Shown in pieces: positions 34,590 to 42,487 of a stretch of DNA of 64,000 nt. Position 1 is the stretch's first letter. Every line of letters begins with the position of its first letter. Location: assembly GCF_012726265.1 (NCBI RefSeq), contig NZ_JAASAG010000005.1, forward strand, positions 372,001 through 436,000, read 5' to 3'. The notes below the pieces were generated by a model, which saw nothing but the letters and a program-made list of their open reading frames with translations, was not told the DNA's origin and made no database searches. The position numbers were made by a program, and so were the translations under genes. The DNA is from Streptomyces sp. HNM0575 (GTDB lineage: Bacteria > Actinomycetota > Actinomycetes > Streptomycetales > Streptomycetaceae).

Positions 34590-36125
34590 TCAGGCGAGGT
34601 TGATCCAGGTGGTCTTGAGCGCGGTGTACGCGTCCAGAGCGTGCAGCGATTTGTCGCGGCCCGCGCCGGTCGCCTTGAAACCGCCGAACGGCGTGATGAC
34701 GTCGCTGGCGTCGAAGGTGTTGACCCAGACGGTGCCGGCGCGCAGCCGGCTTGCGGTGCGGTGCGCGACCGTCACGTCGCGCGTCCACACCGAGGCCACG
34801 AGCCCGAAGTCGGTCTGGTTGGCGAGCCGTACGCCCTCGTCCGTGTCGCCGTCGTACGTCACGACCGCCAGGACCGGGCCGAAGATCTCCTCCTGGCCCA
34901 CGGCGGAGGTGTTGTCGACCCCGTCGAGCACGGTCGGCTGTAGATAGGTGCCGCCGGTCCCGGCGAGAGTGCGCTCGCCGCCGAGGAACAGGGTCGCGCC
35001 GTCCCGGGTGCCCTGCTCGACGTACCGGAGGATCCTGCCCAGTTGGTGCTCGTCGACGATCGGTCCCATCACCGTGGCCGGGTCGAGCGGATCGCCGACG
35101 CGGAAGGTCTCGTCGGTGATCCGGCGTACTTCGTCGAGGAGTCGGTCCTTGACGCTCGCGTGGACGACGACTCGTGAACCGGCGTTGCAGGTCTGGCCCG
35201 CGTTGTAGAAGACGCCCCACGCGACGGCGGACGCCGCGGCCCCGATGTCGGCGTCGGCGAGGACGAGCTGGGGTGACTTGCCGCCCGCTTCGACGGCGAC
35301 CTGCTTGCCGTTGGACTCCCCCGCGTAGACCTGGAACAGCCTGGCGACCTCTGCCGAGCCCGTGAAGGCGATCTTGTCGACGTCGGGGTGTCGGCCGAGG
35401 GCCTGTCCCGCGACCTCGCCCCGGCCCGGGACGACGTTCAGCACGCCGTCGGGCAGCCCTGCCTCGGTGGCCAGCGCGGCGAGCCGCAGCGCGGCCAGCG
35501 AGGTCTGCTCGGCGGGCTTGAGCAGGACGCTGTTGCCCGTGGCGAGAGCCGGGCCGAGCTTCCAACTGGCGATCAGCAGCGCGTAGTTCCACGGCACGAC
35601 GGCCGCGACGACGCCCAGCGGCTCCCGGCTGATGAGCGCGAGCGCGTCGCCGGGGGTCGGTGCGATCTCGTCATAGGTCTTGTCGATCGCCTCGGCGTAC
35701 CAGGCGATCGTCTCGGCGGCCTTGTCGACGTCGACGCGGACCGACGCGGTGATCGGCTTGCCCATCTCCAGCGTGTCGAGAAGCGCCAGCTCTTCGGCGT
35801 TCGCGCGGATCAGCTCCGCCCAGCGCAGCAGCGTCCGCTTGCGCTCCTTGGGCGGCAGCTCGCGCCACCGGCCGTCGTCGAAGGCGGCACGCGCGCCGCG
35901 CACCGCACGGTCGATGTCCTCGGCACCGCACGACTGGACCTGCGCGAGCGGCGCGCCGTCGCGCGGCGAGACCGATGTGAAGGCGTCGCCGGACAGGGCG
36001 TCCGTGAAGGCGCCGTCGATGAACGGCCGGGTCTCGAACCTGAGTTGCTCCGCGGCGGTCAGCCACTCCTCGTAGGAGCGTGCCAGCAGCTCCTCGATGC
36101 CGTACGCGGCGTTCTGCGACGTCAC
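34590..36125 (-). CDS. NAD(P)-dependent aldehyde dehydrogenase
   Basis: The 511-residue enzyme has the ALDH catalytic Cys313 in NAGQTCNAGS, the general-base Glu in VAVEAGGKSPQ, the Asn-bearing VVPWNYALL and the C-terminal PFGGFKATGAGRDKS. It oxidises an aldehyde to its acid; the closest general type is gamma-glutamyl-gamma-aminobutyraldehyde/betaine aldehyde dehydrogenase. The GTG start overlaps the previous stop (GTGA), so it is translationally coupled to the enolase-superfamily gene. Confidence 0.93.
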   Translation of the reverse strand: MTSQNAAYGIEELLARSYEEWLTAAEQLRFETRPFIDGAFTDALSGDAFTSVSPRDGAPLAQVQSCGAEDIDRAVRGARAAFDDGRWRELPPKERKRTLLRWAELIRANAEELALLDTLEMGKPITASVRVDVDKAAETIAWYAEAIDKTYDEIAPTPGDALALISREPLGVVAAVVPWNYALLIASWKLGPALATGNSVLLKPAEQTSLAALRLAALATEAGLPDGVLNVVPGRGEVAGQALGRHPDVDKIAFTGSAEVARLFQVYAGESNGKQVAVEAGGKSPQLVLADADIGAAASAVAWGVFYNAGQTCNAGSRVVVHASVKDRLLDEVRRITDETFRVGDPLDPATVMGPIVDEHQLGRILRYVEQGTRDGATLFLGGERTLAGTGGTYLQPTVLDGVDNTSAVGQEEIFGPVLAVVTYDGDTDEGVRLANQTDFGLVASVWTRDVTVAHRTASRLRAGTVWVNTFDASDVITPFGGFKATGAGRDKSLHALDAYTALKTTWINLA

Positions 36126-37234
36126 TTGATCCTCCAGCGGTCGACCGCGTCCTCGTCCAGTTCCACGCCGAGGCCCGGCCCGTCCGGCACCTCGAGGTCT
36201 CCGTCGCCGTTGACTCGCACCGGCTCGGCGAGCATGAAGTCGCGGTGTTCGGGGGTCCAGCCGGGCGGGTCGTACGGGAACTCGAAGAACGGGCCCCCGC
36301 CGACGCCGGCGGACACATGCAGATTGGCGAGCAGGCCGATGCCGTTGGTCCAGCTGTGCGGGGTGAACTGACGGTGCTTCAGCAGCGCCAGCTCGGCGAG
36401 GGTGCGGGCGCGGTGCATGCCGACCGCCAGGACCACGTCCATCTGGTAGACGTCCAGCGCGTCCTCTTCGAGAAAGCGCAGCAACTCGGCCGTCGAACGG
36501 TGCATCTCACCGGCCGCGATCCGCACCCCCGGGTTCTCGGCGCCCAGCCGCTTGAAGCCGTCGAGATCGGCGTACGGCAGCGGCTCCTCGACCCAGAAGA
36601 CATCCAGCTCCGCCAGCCGTGCCACGGTCTTGCGCGTCCCGGCGAGATCGGAGGCGTGCGCGGTGTCGCCCGCCATCCGCCAGGACTGGTTGAGATCGAC
36701 CATGATCTCGAAGCCCTCGCCCAGCTCCTCGCGCACCGCACGTACCGCCGCGACGCCCTCGTCGATCCTGTTCCGGTCGATACGGATCTTCATGGCCCGG
36801 AAGCCCGCATCGCGGACCTCAAGCGCCGTCGCCACCCGCTCCTCGGGCGACTTCAGCTCGCCGGACGAGGCGTAGGCCGGCAGCTTCTTGGCGGCGTTGC
36901 CGAAGAGTTCGGCGACGGGCCTGCCGTGGACCTTGCCGATGACGTCCCACAGCGCGGCCTCCAGCGGCCAGTAGTGCGCGCCGTGGAAGTTGGCGGTCTC
37001 GATCGCCCTTACGTGCCGGGTGATGTCGAGCGGATCCTCCCCGACGAACAGCGGCTTGTACGTCTCGAAGCCGTCCATGCGGTCGCCGGAGCCGATGCCG
37101 GTGACGCCCTCGTCGGTCTGCACGCGGACGATCGTGGCGTCGAAGTGGCGGCGCGGCTCCGGATCCCATGCGGCACGGAACGGTGGATCGAGCTCCAGGC
37201 GCAGCCGGTCCAGCGTGATGTCGGTGATCTTCAT
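36122..37234 (-). CDS. Enolase-superfamily enzyme (mandelate racemase/muconate lactonizing family)
   Basis: The 370-residue protein has the capping domain and TIM barrel of the MR/MLE group. Visible acid/base and metal residues are KIRID (K-x-R at the end of strand 2), MVDLNQSW (Asp), FWVEEPLP (Glu), AAGEMHR (Glu) and FTPHSWTNGIG (the His of MR-type enzymes). The His-containing last motif fits acid-sugar dehydratases better than cycloisomerases. It overlaps the Fae homologue upstream (ATGA) and the aldehyde dehydrogenase downstream (GTGA). Confidence 0.88.
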   Translation of the reverse strand: MKITDITLDRLRLELDPPFRAAWDPEPRRHFDATIVRVQTDEGVTGIGSGDRMDGFETYKPLFVGEDPLDITRHVRAIETANFHGAHYWPLEAALWDVIGKVHGRPVAELFGNAAKKLPAYASSGELKSPEERVATALEVRDAGFRAMKIRIDRNRIDEGVAAVRAVREELGEGFEIMVDLNQSWRMAGDTAHASDLAGTRKTVARLAELDVFWVEEPLPYADLDGFKRLGAENPGVRIAAGEMHRSTAELLRFLEEDALDVYQMDVVLAVGMHRARTLAELALLKHRQFTPHSWTNGIGLLANLHVSAGVGGGPFFEFPYDPPGWTPEHRDFMLAEPVRVNGDGDLEVPDGPGLGVELDEDAVDRWRIK

Positions 37235-37764
37235 CGGGCGAGCACCTCGGCGCCGGGCGTGTAGAAGGGGTTCGCCGGGCCCTCCGCCGCGGCGGCCAGC
37301 ACATCGCCCACCGTGGGCGTGGAGCGCACGGCGGCCTCGATCGCCCGATGGGCGGCGGTGCGCTGGTTGAGGAACGACTCGTCCAGGTCGTCGACGGCCG
37401 GGTCGACCCAGACTGCGGCGATGATCAGCAGTTCGTCCGCCTCCGATGCCGGGATCAGACCGGCCTCGACCGCGTCCGCGACGCCGCGCGCGAGCCCTGC
37501 CTGGGCGGAGCCCCAGGTGGCGCGCTCATGCAACTCGCCCGACGCCGCTGCCTTGTTGACGAACAGGGTCAGCGGCTTCACCGGCACGGAAGGCCGTACG
37601 ACCGTCATGAACGGCACATGCCCCGTGGTCGGCGTCGCCAGCGCGGCCGCCCACGCCGTCTCGACCGGGCCGCCCTTGCGTCCGATCACTGCGTTCGTGT
37701 GGGCGGCGTTGGCACCCGCGCCGACGAAGGACTCGCCGACGAGCGCGGTGGGGGCGAAGGACAT
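37231..37764 (-). CDS. Formaldehyde-activating enzyme (Fae) homologue
   Basis: The 177-residue protein matches Fae over its full length: ALVGESFVGAGANAAHTNAVIG with the catalytic-type His22, RKGGPVETAWA, PVKPLTLFVNKA and WGSAQAGLARGVADAV. Classical Fae condenses formaldehyde with tetrahydromethanopterin in methylotrophs. Streptomycetes are not known to make that cofactor, so the substrate here may be another aldehyde or cofactor, or the protein may scavenge formaldehyde released by the operon. ATG 37764 has AGGAG 6 bp before it. It is first in a five-gene operon. Confidence 0.9.
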   Translation of the reverse strand: MSFAPTALVGESFVGAGANAAHTNAVIGRKGGPVETAWAAALATPTTGHVPFMTVVRPSVPVKPLTLFVNKAAASGELHERATWGSAQAGLARGVADAVEAGLIPASEADELLIIAAVWVDPAVDDLDESFLNQRTAAHRAIEAAVRSTPTVGDVLAAAAEGPANPFYTPGAEVLAR

Positions 37765-37845
37765 GAGATCTCCTGGCTCCTGGGAGGCGGGCCGCTGCCG
37801 GGAGGAACCTCGCAATCGCGGCAGTTCGTCCGGCCCGATGCGGCG

Positions 37846-37874
37846 AAACTAGGTCCGGCGCCGTGCCGCCGCAA
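37846..37874 (-). promoter_or_regulatory. Promoter of the Fae-homologue operon
   Basis: Read on minus: -35 TTGCGG (37874-37869), 17-bp spacer, -10 TAGTTT (37851-37846). The start would be near 37839, giving a ~75-nt leader. The composite regulatory element ends 17 bp upstream of the -35. Confidence 0.65.
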
Positions 37875-37891
37875 GGCCGTCGGGGGGAATT

Positions 37892-37917
37892 GCAACGCGG
37901 GTTGCTTTCCCGGCAAC
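37892..37917 (-). promoter_or_regulatory. Composite three-half-site element upstream of the Fae operon
   Basis: Read toward the operon (minus): GAGTTGCC-N5-AGCAAC-N4-GTTGC. The core half-sites are GTTGC (37917-37913), GCAAC (37905-37901) and GTTGC (37896-37892). The same arrangement with identical spacings occurs at 39021-39046 upstream of the MFS transporter. The position just upstream of the -35 suggests activation by the adjacent IclR protein. Confidence 0.7.
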
Positions 37918-37969
37918 TCCCGTACTTGACCTGCACGTTCCTCTTGGTTTCGGCGTCGGCGCGAGCGCC

Positions 37970-37975
37970 TAGGAT
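37970..37975 (+). promoter_or_regulatory. -10 box of leaderless iclR promoter
   Basis: TAGGAT is followed by 7 bases and the GTG at 37983. This argues for the GTG, rather than the ATG inside the -10 (37974), as the start. Confidence 0.5.
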
Positions 37976-37982
37976 GACGCGC

Positions 37983-38780
37983 GTGACCGAGTCGTCCACC
38001 ACCCCGCAGCGCGGACACGGCCTCCGCCGTGACATCGACCTCCTCGAGGCACTCGCCTCGGACGAGGCACAGAGCGCCGGCGGCCTCGGAGTCGTACGGC
38101 TGGCACAGCTCGTCGGCCGTGAGAAGACCCAGGTCTCCCGGGCGCTCAAGGCCCTGACGGCCGAGGGAATCGTCGAGCGGGACCCGGACACGCTGGAGTA
38201 CCGCCTCGGCTGGCGGCTGTTCTCGATGGTGGCGCGCACCACCGGGAACCGTCTGGTGAGGGTGGCCGAGCCGGTCATGCACGCGCTCTGCGCCGAGATC
38301 GAGGAGACCAGCCATCTGTGCGTGCTCAGCGACCGCGAGGTGCTCACGCTGCTCTCCGTCTCCGGGCACTCCTTCCGCGTGCACGGCTGGGAGGGCCGCG
38401 GAGTGCCGGCGTGGCAGACCTCCGCCGGACGGGTCCTGCTGGCCGACACCACACCCGACGAGCTGTACGTCCGCTTCGGCACCGCCGGCACGGGAGAGCT
38501 GGCCGTGCCCGAGGTGTGGCGGCTGATACAGGAGGCGGTCCGGCTGGGCTATGCGCGCGTCGACGAGGAGTTCGAGGCCGGGCTCGTCGGAGTGTCGGCG
38601 CCGGTACGCGACTTCCGCGGCCGGGTCGTGGCGGCGATCAACATCTCCGCGCCCAAGTCCCGCCTCGGCCGGCGGCTCGACCAGGCCGGCCGTACGACGG
38701 CCGCGGCGGCGGCCCGCGTCTCGGCGCTGATGGGCTGGGAGCCCCCGCGCACCTTGCCAAGGGGCCACCGCCTCACCTGA
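37983..38780 (+). CDS. IclR-family transcriptional regulator
   Basis: The 265-residue protein has an N-terminal winged helix (LGVVRLAQLVGREKTQVSRALKALTAEGIVERD) and the C-terminal IclR effector domain (CVLSDREVLTLLSVSGH; TSAGRVLLADTTPDEL; GVSAPVRDFRGRVVAAINIS). IclR proteins bind small-acid effectors and often activate or repress neighbouring catabolic operons. It is divergent from the Fae operon and upstream of the MFS gene, with a shared composite site at both targets. The GTG start is chosen for its leaderless promoter; an ATG 9 bp upstream is possible. Confidence 0.9.
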   Translation: MTESSTTPQRGHGLRRDIDLLEALASDEAQSAGGLGVVRLAQLVGREKTQVSRALKALTAEGIVERDPDTLEYRLGWRLFSMVARTTGNRLVRVAEPVMHALCAEIEETSHLCVLSDREVLTLLSVSGHSFRVHGWEGRGVPAWQTSAGRVLLADTTPDELYVRFGTAGTGELAVPEVWRLIQEAVRLGYARVDEEFEAGLVGVSAPVRDFRGRVVAAINISAPKSRLGRRLDQAGRTTAAAAARVSALMGWEPPRTLPRGHRLT

Positions 38781-38836
38781 GTTGTGGACCTCGGACCTCG
38801 GACCTCGGACCTCGGCACCTGAGCTGTGCACCTCGG
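38774..38836. repeat. 21-bp duplication including iclR stop plus four 7-bp repeats
   Basis: CACCTGAGTTGTGGACCTCGG-type sequence containing the stop codon (38774-38794) recurs at 38816-38836 with two changes. Between them ACCTCGG is repeated exactly (38788, 38795, 38802, 38809). Confidence 0.9.
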
Positions 38837-38909
38837 CGAGGCAGTGCGGAGTTCCGGCGCTGCTCGGGCATGCGCCCGCCCGGCGCGGGTGCGTGATGTG
38901 CGTGCAGGC

Positions 38910-39009
38910 GATGGAAGTGGCGTGCCGCCGACGGAAGTCACGTGCTGCGGACGGAAGTTGGGTGCCGCCGACGGAAGTCACGCGCCACGGACAGAAGTCA
39001 CGTGCCGCC
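38910..39009. repeat. Five 20-bp tandem repeats upstream of the MFS transporter
   Basis: Units start at 38910, 38930, 38950, 38970 and 38990, consensus GACGGAAGTCACGTGCCGCC. Period is exactly 20 bp, close to two helical turns. GAAGT is invariant and CACGTG occurs in two units. The array ends 11 bp before the composite site. Codon-like readings are possible, but no start or stop supports a gene. The rest of the 407-bp gap holds the promoter below. Confidence 0.92.
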
Positions 39010-39020
39010 GCCGAGCGTGA

Positions 39021-39046
39021 GTTGCCCTCACAGCAACCGCAGTTGC
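39021..39046 (+). promoter_or_regulatory. Composite three-half-site element upstream of the MFS gene
   Basis: GTTGC (39021-39025), GCAAC (39033-39037) and GTTGC (39042-39046), read as GAGTTGCC-N5-AGCAAC-N4-GTTGC. Spacing and orientation relative to the promoter match the element at 37892-37917. It ends 16 bp before the -35 at 39063. Confidence 0.7.
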
Positions 39047-39062
39047 GATCCTCGAAGCAGCC

Positions 39063-39091
39063 TTGTCGCCCGTATGACGCGCTCGTAGATT
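39063..39091 (+). promoter_or_regulatory. Promoter of the MFS transporter gene
   Basis: -35 TTGTCG (39063-39068), 17-bp spacer, -10 TAGATT (39086-39091). The start would be near 39098, giving a ~90-nt leader with no obvious structure. Confidence 0.65.
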
Positions 39092-39187
39092 CACCGCGCA
39101 CCGGACGGGCCCCGCTCCGGCACGGACGAAAGAGCAGCTCGGCTGGGGTCCACGCCTGCCCGGACACCGACAGACAAGGACCCGCAC

Positions 39188-40561
39188 ATGGCTGGCGACC
39201 CCACCACCGATCCGCTTGTCCACGAGCCGCCGGCCGGTGACGTGGCGTCGCCGCGCGAGCGCAAACGACTGCACACCAAGCTGAAACTGGCCACACAGAT
39301 AGGCGAAGGCCTCGACGGCTACGTCATCGGCGGCATCGGACTCGCCCTGACCGCGCTCACCGCGGACCTCCATCTCTCCACCCTGGAAGAGGGGTTGGTC
39401 GGCGCATCGCCCCTGATCGGCATCTTCGTCGGCGGCCCGTTCCTCGGCTGGCTCGCCGACCGGATGGGCCGCCGTCCCCTCTTCCTGTGCGACATGCTGA
39501 TCTTCCTGATCGGCTCGGTCCTCCAGTTCTTCGTCACCGACGGCGCCCAACTGTTCATCGTCCGCCTGATCATGGGCATCGCCATCGGCGGCGAGTACGC
39601 GATCGGGGCGCCGCTGCTGTCCGAGTACGCGCCGAGCAGGGGCCGCGGCCGGCTGCTGGCGAGCCTGGAGATCAGCTGGTACGTCGGCTACGCGCTGGCC
39701 ACCGTGGTCGGCGCGCTCCTGGCCGGCGTCGAGGGCGGCTGGCGCTGGTCGCTGGCGAGCAGCGCGCTGATCGCCGCTGTGTGTCTCACCCTGCGCGGCG
39801 GAATCCCCGAATCCGCGCGCTGGCTGCTCAGCCGCGGCCGTCGCAGCGAGGCGGAGGCACTGATCGCCCGTTACGGCATCGAGGTCGATGTCGACGGCGA
39901 ACTCGCCGAGGGCCGGCAGTCGATGGAACGCCGACAAGGCGCTCTGCGGGCCCTGTTCACCCGCCGTCACATCCGGTCCACGGTCTTCGCGGGCACGTTC
40001 TGGGCCTGCCTGGTGCTGCCGTACTTCGCCATCAGCACGTTCTGGGGCCCCGTGTTCGAGGCCCTGGGCATGGGCGACAACGCCGCGGCCGCGCTGCTCG
40101 TCTACTCCTTCACGGCGGTCGCCGGCGTCACGGCCGGCTGCCTGGTGGTGGACCGCATAGGCCGCCGCAGGCTGCTGATCCCCCCGTTCTGGATCACCGC
40201 GGCCGGTCTGGCCCTCGTCGCCGTCTGGCCGGAGTCCACATTCGTGATCGTCGCGGGCTTCCTCTTCTTCATCTTCCTGAACGCCGCGTCCAGCGCCCTC
40301 ACGGCCGTCTACCCCCTGGAGGTGTTCCCGACATCGGTCCGTACGACCGGAGTCGGCTTCGCCACGGCGATGAGCCGGGTCGGCGCCGCGGTGGGCACCT
40401 TCCTGCTCCCGATGGGACTCGACCGCTTCGGCGTGGAGTTCGTGCTGCTGACAGGCGCGGGTGTCCTGGCGCTCGGGGGAGTGGTGTCGCACTTCCTGGC
40501 CCCCGAGACCACGGACCTGGACCTGGCGACGGCGGCGCGCACGGCACGCGGCGACAGCTGA
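39188..40561 (+). CDS. MFS transporter (sugar/aromatic-acid porter type)
   Basis: The 457-residue protein has 12 predicted helices, the loop 2-3 motif GWLADRMGRRPLF, the loop 8-9 motif VVDRIGRRRLL, and IPESARWLLSRG, close to the PESPRWL motif of sugar porters and metabolite:H+ symporters. It probably imports the substrate of the Fae-homologue operon, since the two share a promoter element. The start follows AGACAAGGA-type sequence. The charged ~35-residue N terminus is cytosolic. Confidence 0.9.
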   Translation: MAGDPTTDPLVHEPPAGDVASPRERKRLHTKLKLATQIGEGLDGYVIGGIGLALTALTADLHLSTLEEGLVGASPLIGIFVGGPFLGWLADRMGRRPLFLCDMLIFLIGSVLQFFVTDGAQLFIVRLIMGIAIGGEYAIGAPLLSEYAPSRGRGRLLASLEISWYVGYALATVVGALLAGVEGGWRWSLASSALIAAVCLTLRGGIPESARWLLSRGRRSEAEALIARYGIEVDVDGELAEGRQSMERRQGALRALFTRRHIRSTVFAGTFWACLVLPYFAISTFWGPVFEALGMGDNAAAALLVYSFTAVAGVTAGCLVVDRIGRRRLLIPPFWITAAGLALVAVWPESTFVIVAGFLFFIFLNAASSALTAVYPLEVFPTSVRTTGVGFATAMSRVGAAVGTFLLPMGLDRFGVEFVLLTGAGVLALGGVVSHFLAPETTDLDLATAARTARGDS

Positions 40562-40570
40562 CGCAGGGAC

Positions 40571-40592
40571 ACCGGCCGTGACCCCGGCCGGT
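40571..40592 (+). terminator. Short hairpin after the MFS gene
   Basis: ACCGGCC-N8-GGCCGGT begins 10 bp after the stop codon. There is no T-run, as is common in Streptomyces. Low-confidence terminator. Confidence 0.35.
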
Positions 40593-40680
40593 ATCGGGAC
40601 CGCGGCCGACGAGGCAGCGGACACCGGCCGCGTGATGACGCAGGACCTCCCGGCCGATGGCTGCCGGTGGCCCGGTCTCG

Positions 40681-40686
40681 GATAAT
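40681..40686 (+). promoter_or_regulatory. -10 box of leaderless DUF4429 promoter
   Basis: GATAAT, then 6 bases, then the ATG at 40693. Confidence 0.5.
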
Positions 40687-40692
40687 CGCCGC

Positions 40693-41619
40693 ATGGCGGA
40701 GATCATCCAGCGCACCGGCACATGGACGTTCGACGGCGAGACGGTGCGGATCGTGCCCGCCGTGGGGAAGCACATGCACCCGCTGCGCAGAGTGCTGGGC
40801 GAGGTGGCCGTACCGATCACGGCGATCTCCGGCCTCTCCTACGAGCCGGGCCGCAAGGGCGGCCGGTTGCGGTTGCGCCTGCGGGAAGGTGCCGACCCGC
40901 TCGCACAGGTGGCGAGCGGACGTCTGCCGGACGCCTCGGACCCCTATCAACTGCCGGTGGAGAAGGACCGCTCCGGCGTCGCCGAGTACTTCGTGGCGGA
41001 ACTTCGCCGCGCACTGCTGCTGGACGGCGTGCCGGACACGCCCAGCGACCGCTATCTGCTGCCGGGGCCCGCGGTTCCGCTCACGGCGGGCGGCACGGAC
41101 GGGACAGCCTCGTTCGACGGCGAGCGCGTCCAGCTGGAGTGGAACTGGATGGCCAGCGAGAGCAAGTCGCACGGGGGCCCGCGCAGCTTCGCCCTCGACG
41201 AACTCGACAGTGTGGAGTGGACGCCCGCGATCGGCTGGGAGAACGGCTCGCTGCGCTTCCGCCAGAAGGGCGGGAACGCCTTCCTCAAGCCGGAGCACGA
41301 CCCGAACTGCCTGATGCTGTGGGGCATTCGGCAGGCCCGCGAGACGGGCGGCTCCGTACTGCTGGCCGCCGCGGTGACCGCCCGGCTGCCTCATCCGGCC
41401 GGGGCGAGGCCGCCCGTGGGAGCAGGCGCGGAGGGACTCGCGCCGTCGCTCGTGGAGGACGGTGGCGGGGGCCCGGCGGACAGGCCCGCCGACCCGGCCG
41501 AGGCGGACCACGACCGGCTGCTGCGGCGCCTGCGCGAACTCGGCGAGCTGCACCGCGAAGGGGTGCTCACCGACGAGGAGTTCACCGCGGCCAAGAAGGC
41601 GGTCATCGACCGCTTCTGA
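40693..41619 (+). CDS. DUF4429 / SHOCT domain protein
   Basis: The 308-residue protein has two copies of a PH-like DUF4429 domain (TGTWTFDGETVRIVP... and TASFDGERVQLEWNW...), then a Gly/Pro-rich linker and a C-terminal SHOCT helix pair (LLRRLRELGELHREGVLTDEEFTAAKKAVI). DUF4429 proteins are common in Streptomyces and have no assigned function; SHOCT is thought to mediate oligomerization. It is apparently monocistronic and leaderless. Confidence 0.88.
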   Translation: MAEIIQRTGTWTFDGETVRIVPAVGKHMHPLRRVLGEVAVPITAISGLSYEPGRKGGRLRLRLREGADPLAQVASGRLPDASDPYQLPVEKDRSGVAEYFVAELRRALLLDGVPDTPSDRYLLPGPAVPLTAGGTDGTASFDGERVQLEWNWMASESKSHGGPRSFALDELDSVEWTPAIGWENGSLRFRQKGGNAFLKPEHDPNCLMLWGIRQARETGGSVLLAAAVTARLPHPAGARPPVGAGAEGLAPSLVEDGGGGPADRPADPAEADHDRLLRRLRELGELHREGVLTDEEFTAAKKAVIDRF

Positions 41620-41886
41620 CGCTCGCGTCTGCCCCCCCCGGCCCGACCGCGGGTCTCCTTAGCCCGCTCCCGCCGCCGGGCCGGGCGCCCCCGGCCACCC
41701 GCCGGACGCCCCCTGGCAGCGGTCTCCACCGGCGGGCCGGGCACCTCGTGGCCGCCGGTTACCTCGCTCGGCCGCATGCGGACGCCCCGGGCTTGCCGGT
41801 CCCATTCGTCCAGGTAAGGGTACGAAGAGTGAGCCGTGTCAGCGCCCCTCGGCAACACCTCACCTTCTCGAGGACGGAGAGTTCCC

Positions 41887-42372
41887 ATGCCTGACCGTTC
41901 CAGTTCAAGAAGCCCGAATGGCAAGCAGCAGCAGGTCCAGGAGACGGTCACGTATCCGATGCGGACGATGAGGACCGCTGCCGAGAGGGTCCCCGGGGCG
42001 GAGCGGGTCAGAGGGGTCTTCGACGACATGCTCAACACCGTCGGGATCGTCTCGCCGCAGGCACGGCGCGTTGCCGCGTACACGGGGGCGGGGATCCTCG
42101 GCGTGGCGGGTCTCGTCGAGTGGCCGGTGGCAGTGGCGGGCGCCGCGGCGGTGTGGCTGACGCAGCCTCGTCCCGCGGACATGGACGGCGCGGGGGCACA
42201 GAGCACCAACGGGGCCCGTACGCAGAAGCGGAGCACGAAGCAGGCTGCCTCCAGGTCCGGCAACGGCGCGAGGACGGCGAAGAAGGGATCGAGCAGGAGC
42301 GCCGCCAAGCGCACCACCAAGACCACCGCGAGCGCCTCACGGCCAAGGGCCGGCGCACGCAAGAAGAGCTGA
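41887..42372 (+). CDS. Small basic-tailed protein upstream of the P-type ATPase
   Basis: The 161-residue protein has an amphipathic N-terminal half with one hydrophobic segment (VAAYTGAGILGVAGLVEWPVAVAGAAAVWL, about 58-87). Its Lys/Arg/Ser-rich C-terminal tail (KKGSSRSAAKRTTKTTASASRPRAGARKKS) looks nucleic-acid- or membrane-surface binding. I do not recognise a named family; it looks like the small proteins often encoded before the large cation ATPase in Streptomyces. GGAGAG precedes ATG 41887. A GGGTAC element at 41818-41823 could be part of a stress-sigma promoter, but the -35 is not convincing. Confidence 0.8.
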   Translation: MPDRSSSRSPNGKQQQVQETVTYPMRTMRTAAERVPGAERVRGVFDDMLNTVGIVSPQARRVAAYTGAGILGVAGLVEWPVAVAGAAAVWLTQPRPADMDGAGAQSTNGARTQKRSTKQAASRSGNGARTAKKGSSRSAAKRTTKTTASASRPRAGARKKS

Positions 42373-42400
42373 GCCCTCCCTCCTCGCCCGCCGCGAGACG

Positions 42401-42440
42401 GTTCCCCCCAGTTCCCACCAGTTCCCCCCAGTTCTCCCCC
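42401..42440. repeat. Four 10-bp tandem repeats before the ATPase gene
   Basis: GTTCCCCCCA, GTTCCCACCA, GTTCCCCCCA, GTTCTCCCCC. They lie between the small gene and the ATPase, 48 bp before its start. Confidence 0.9.
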
Positions 42441-42487
42441 CCCCGGCCCCCTCCCACGCCCGTACGGAATCCCCGCGAAGGTGAGGA

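Noticed and set aside
38910..39009. CRISPR array
   Set aside because: The 20-bp units are contiguous without spacers and no cas genes are present.
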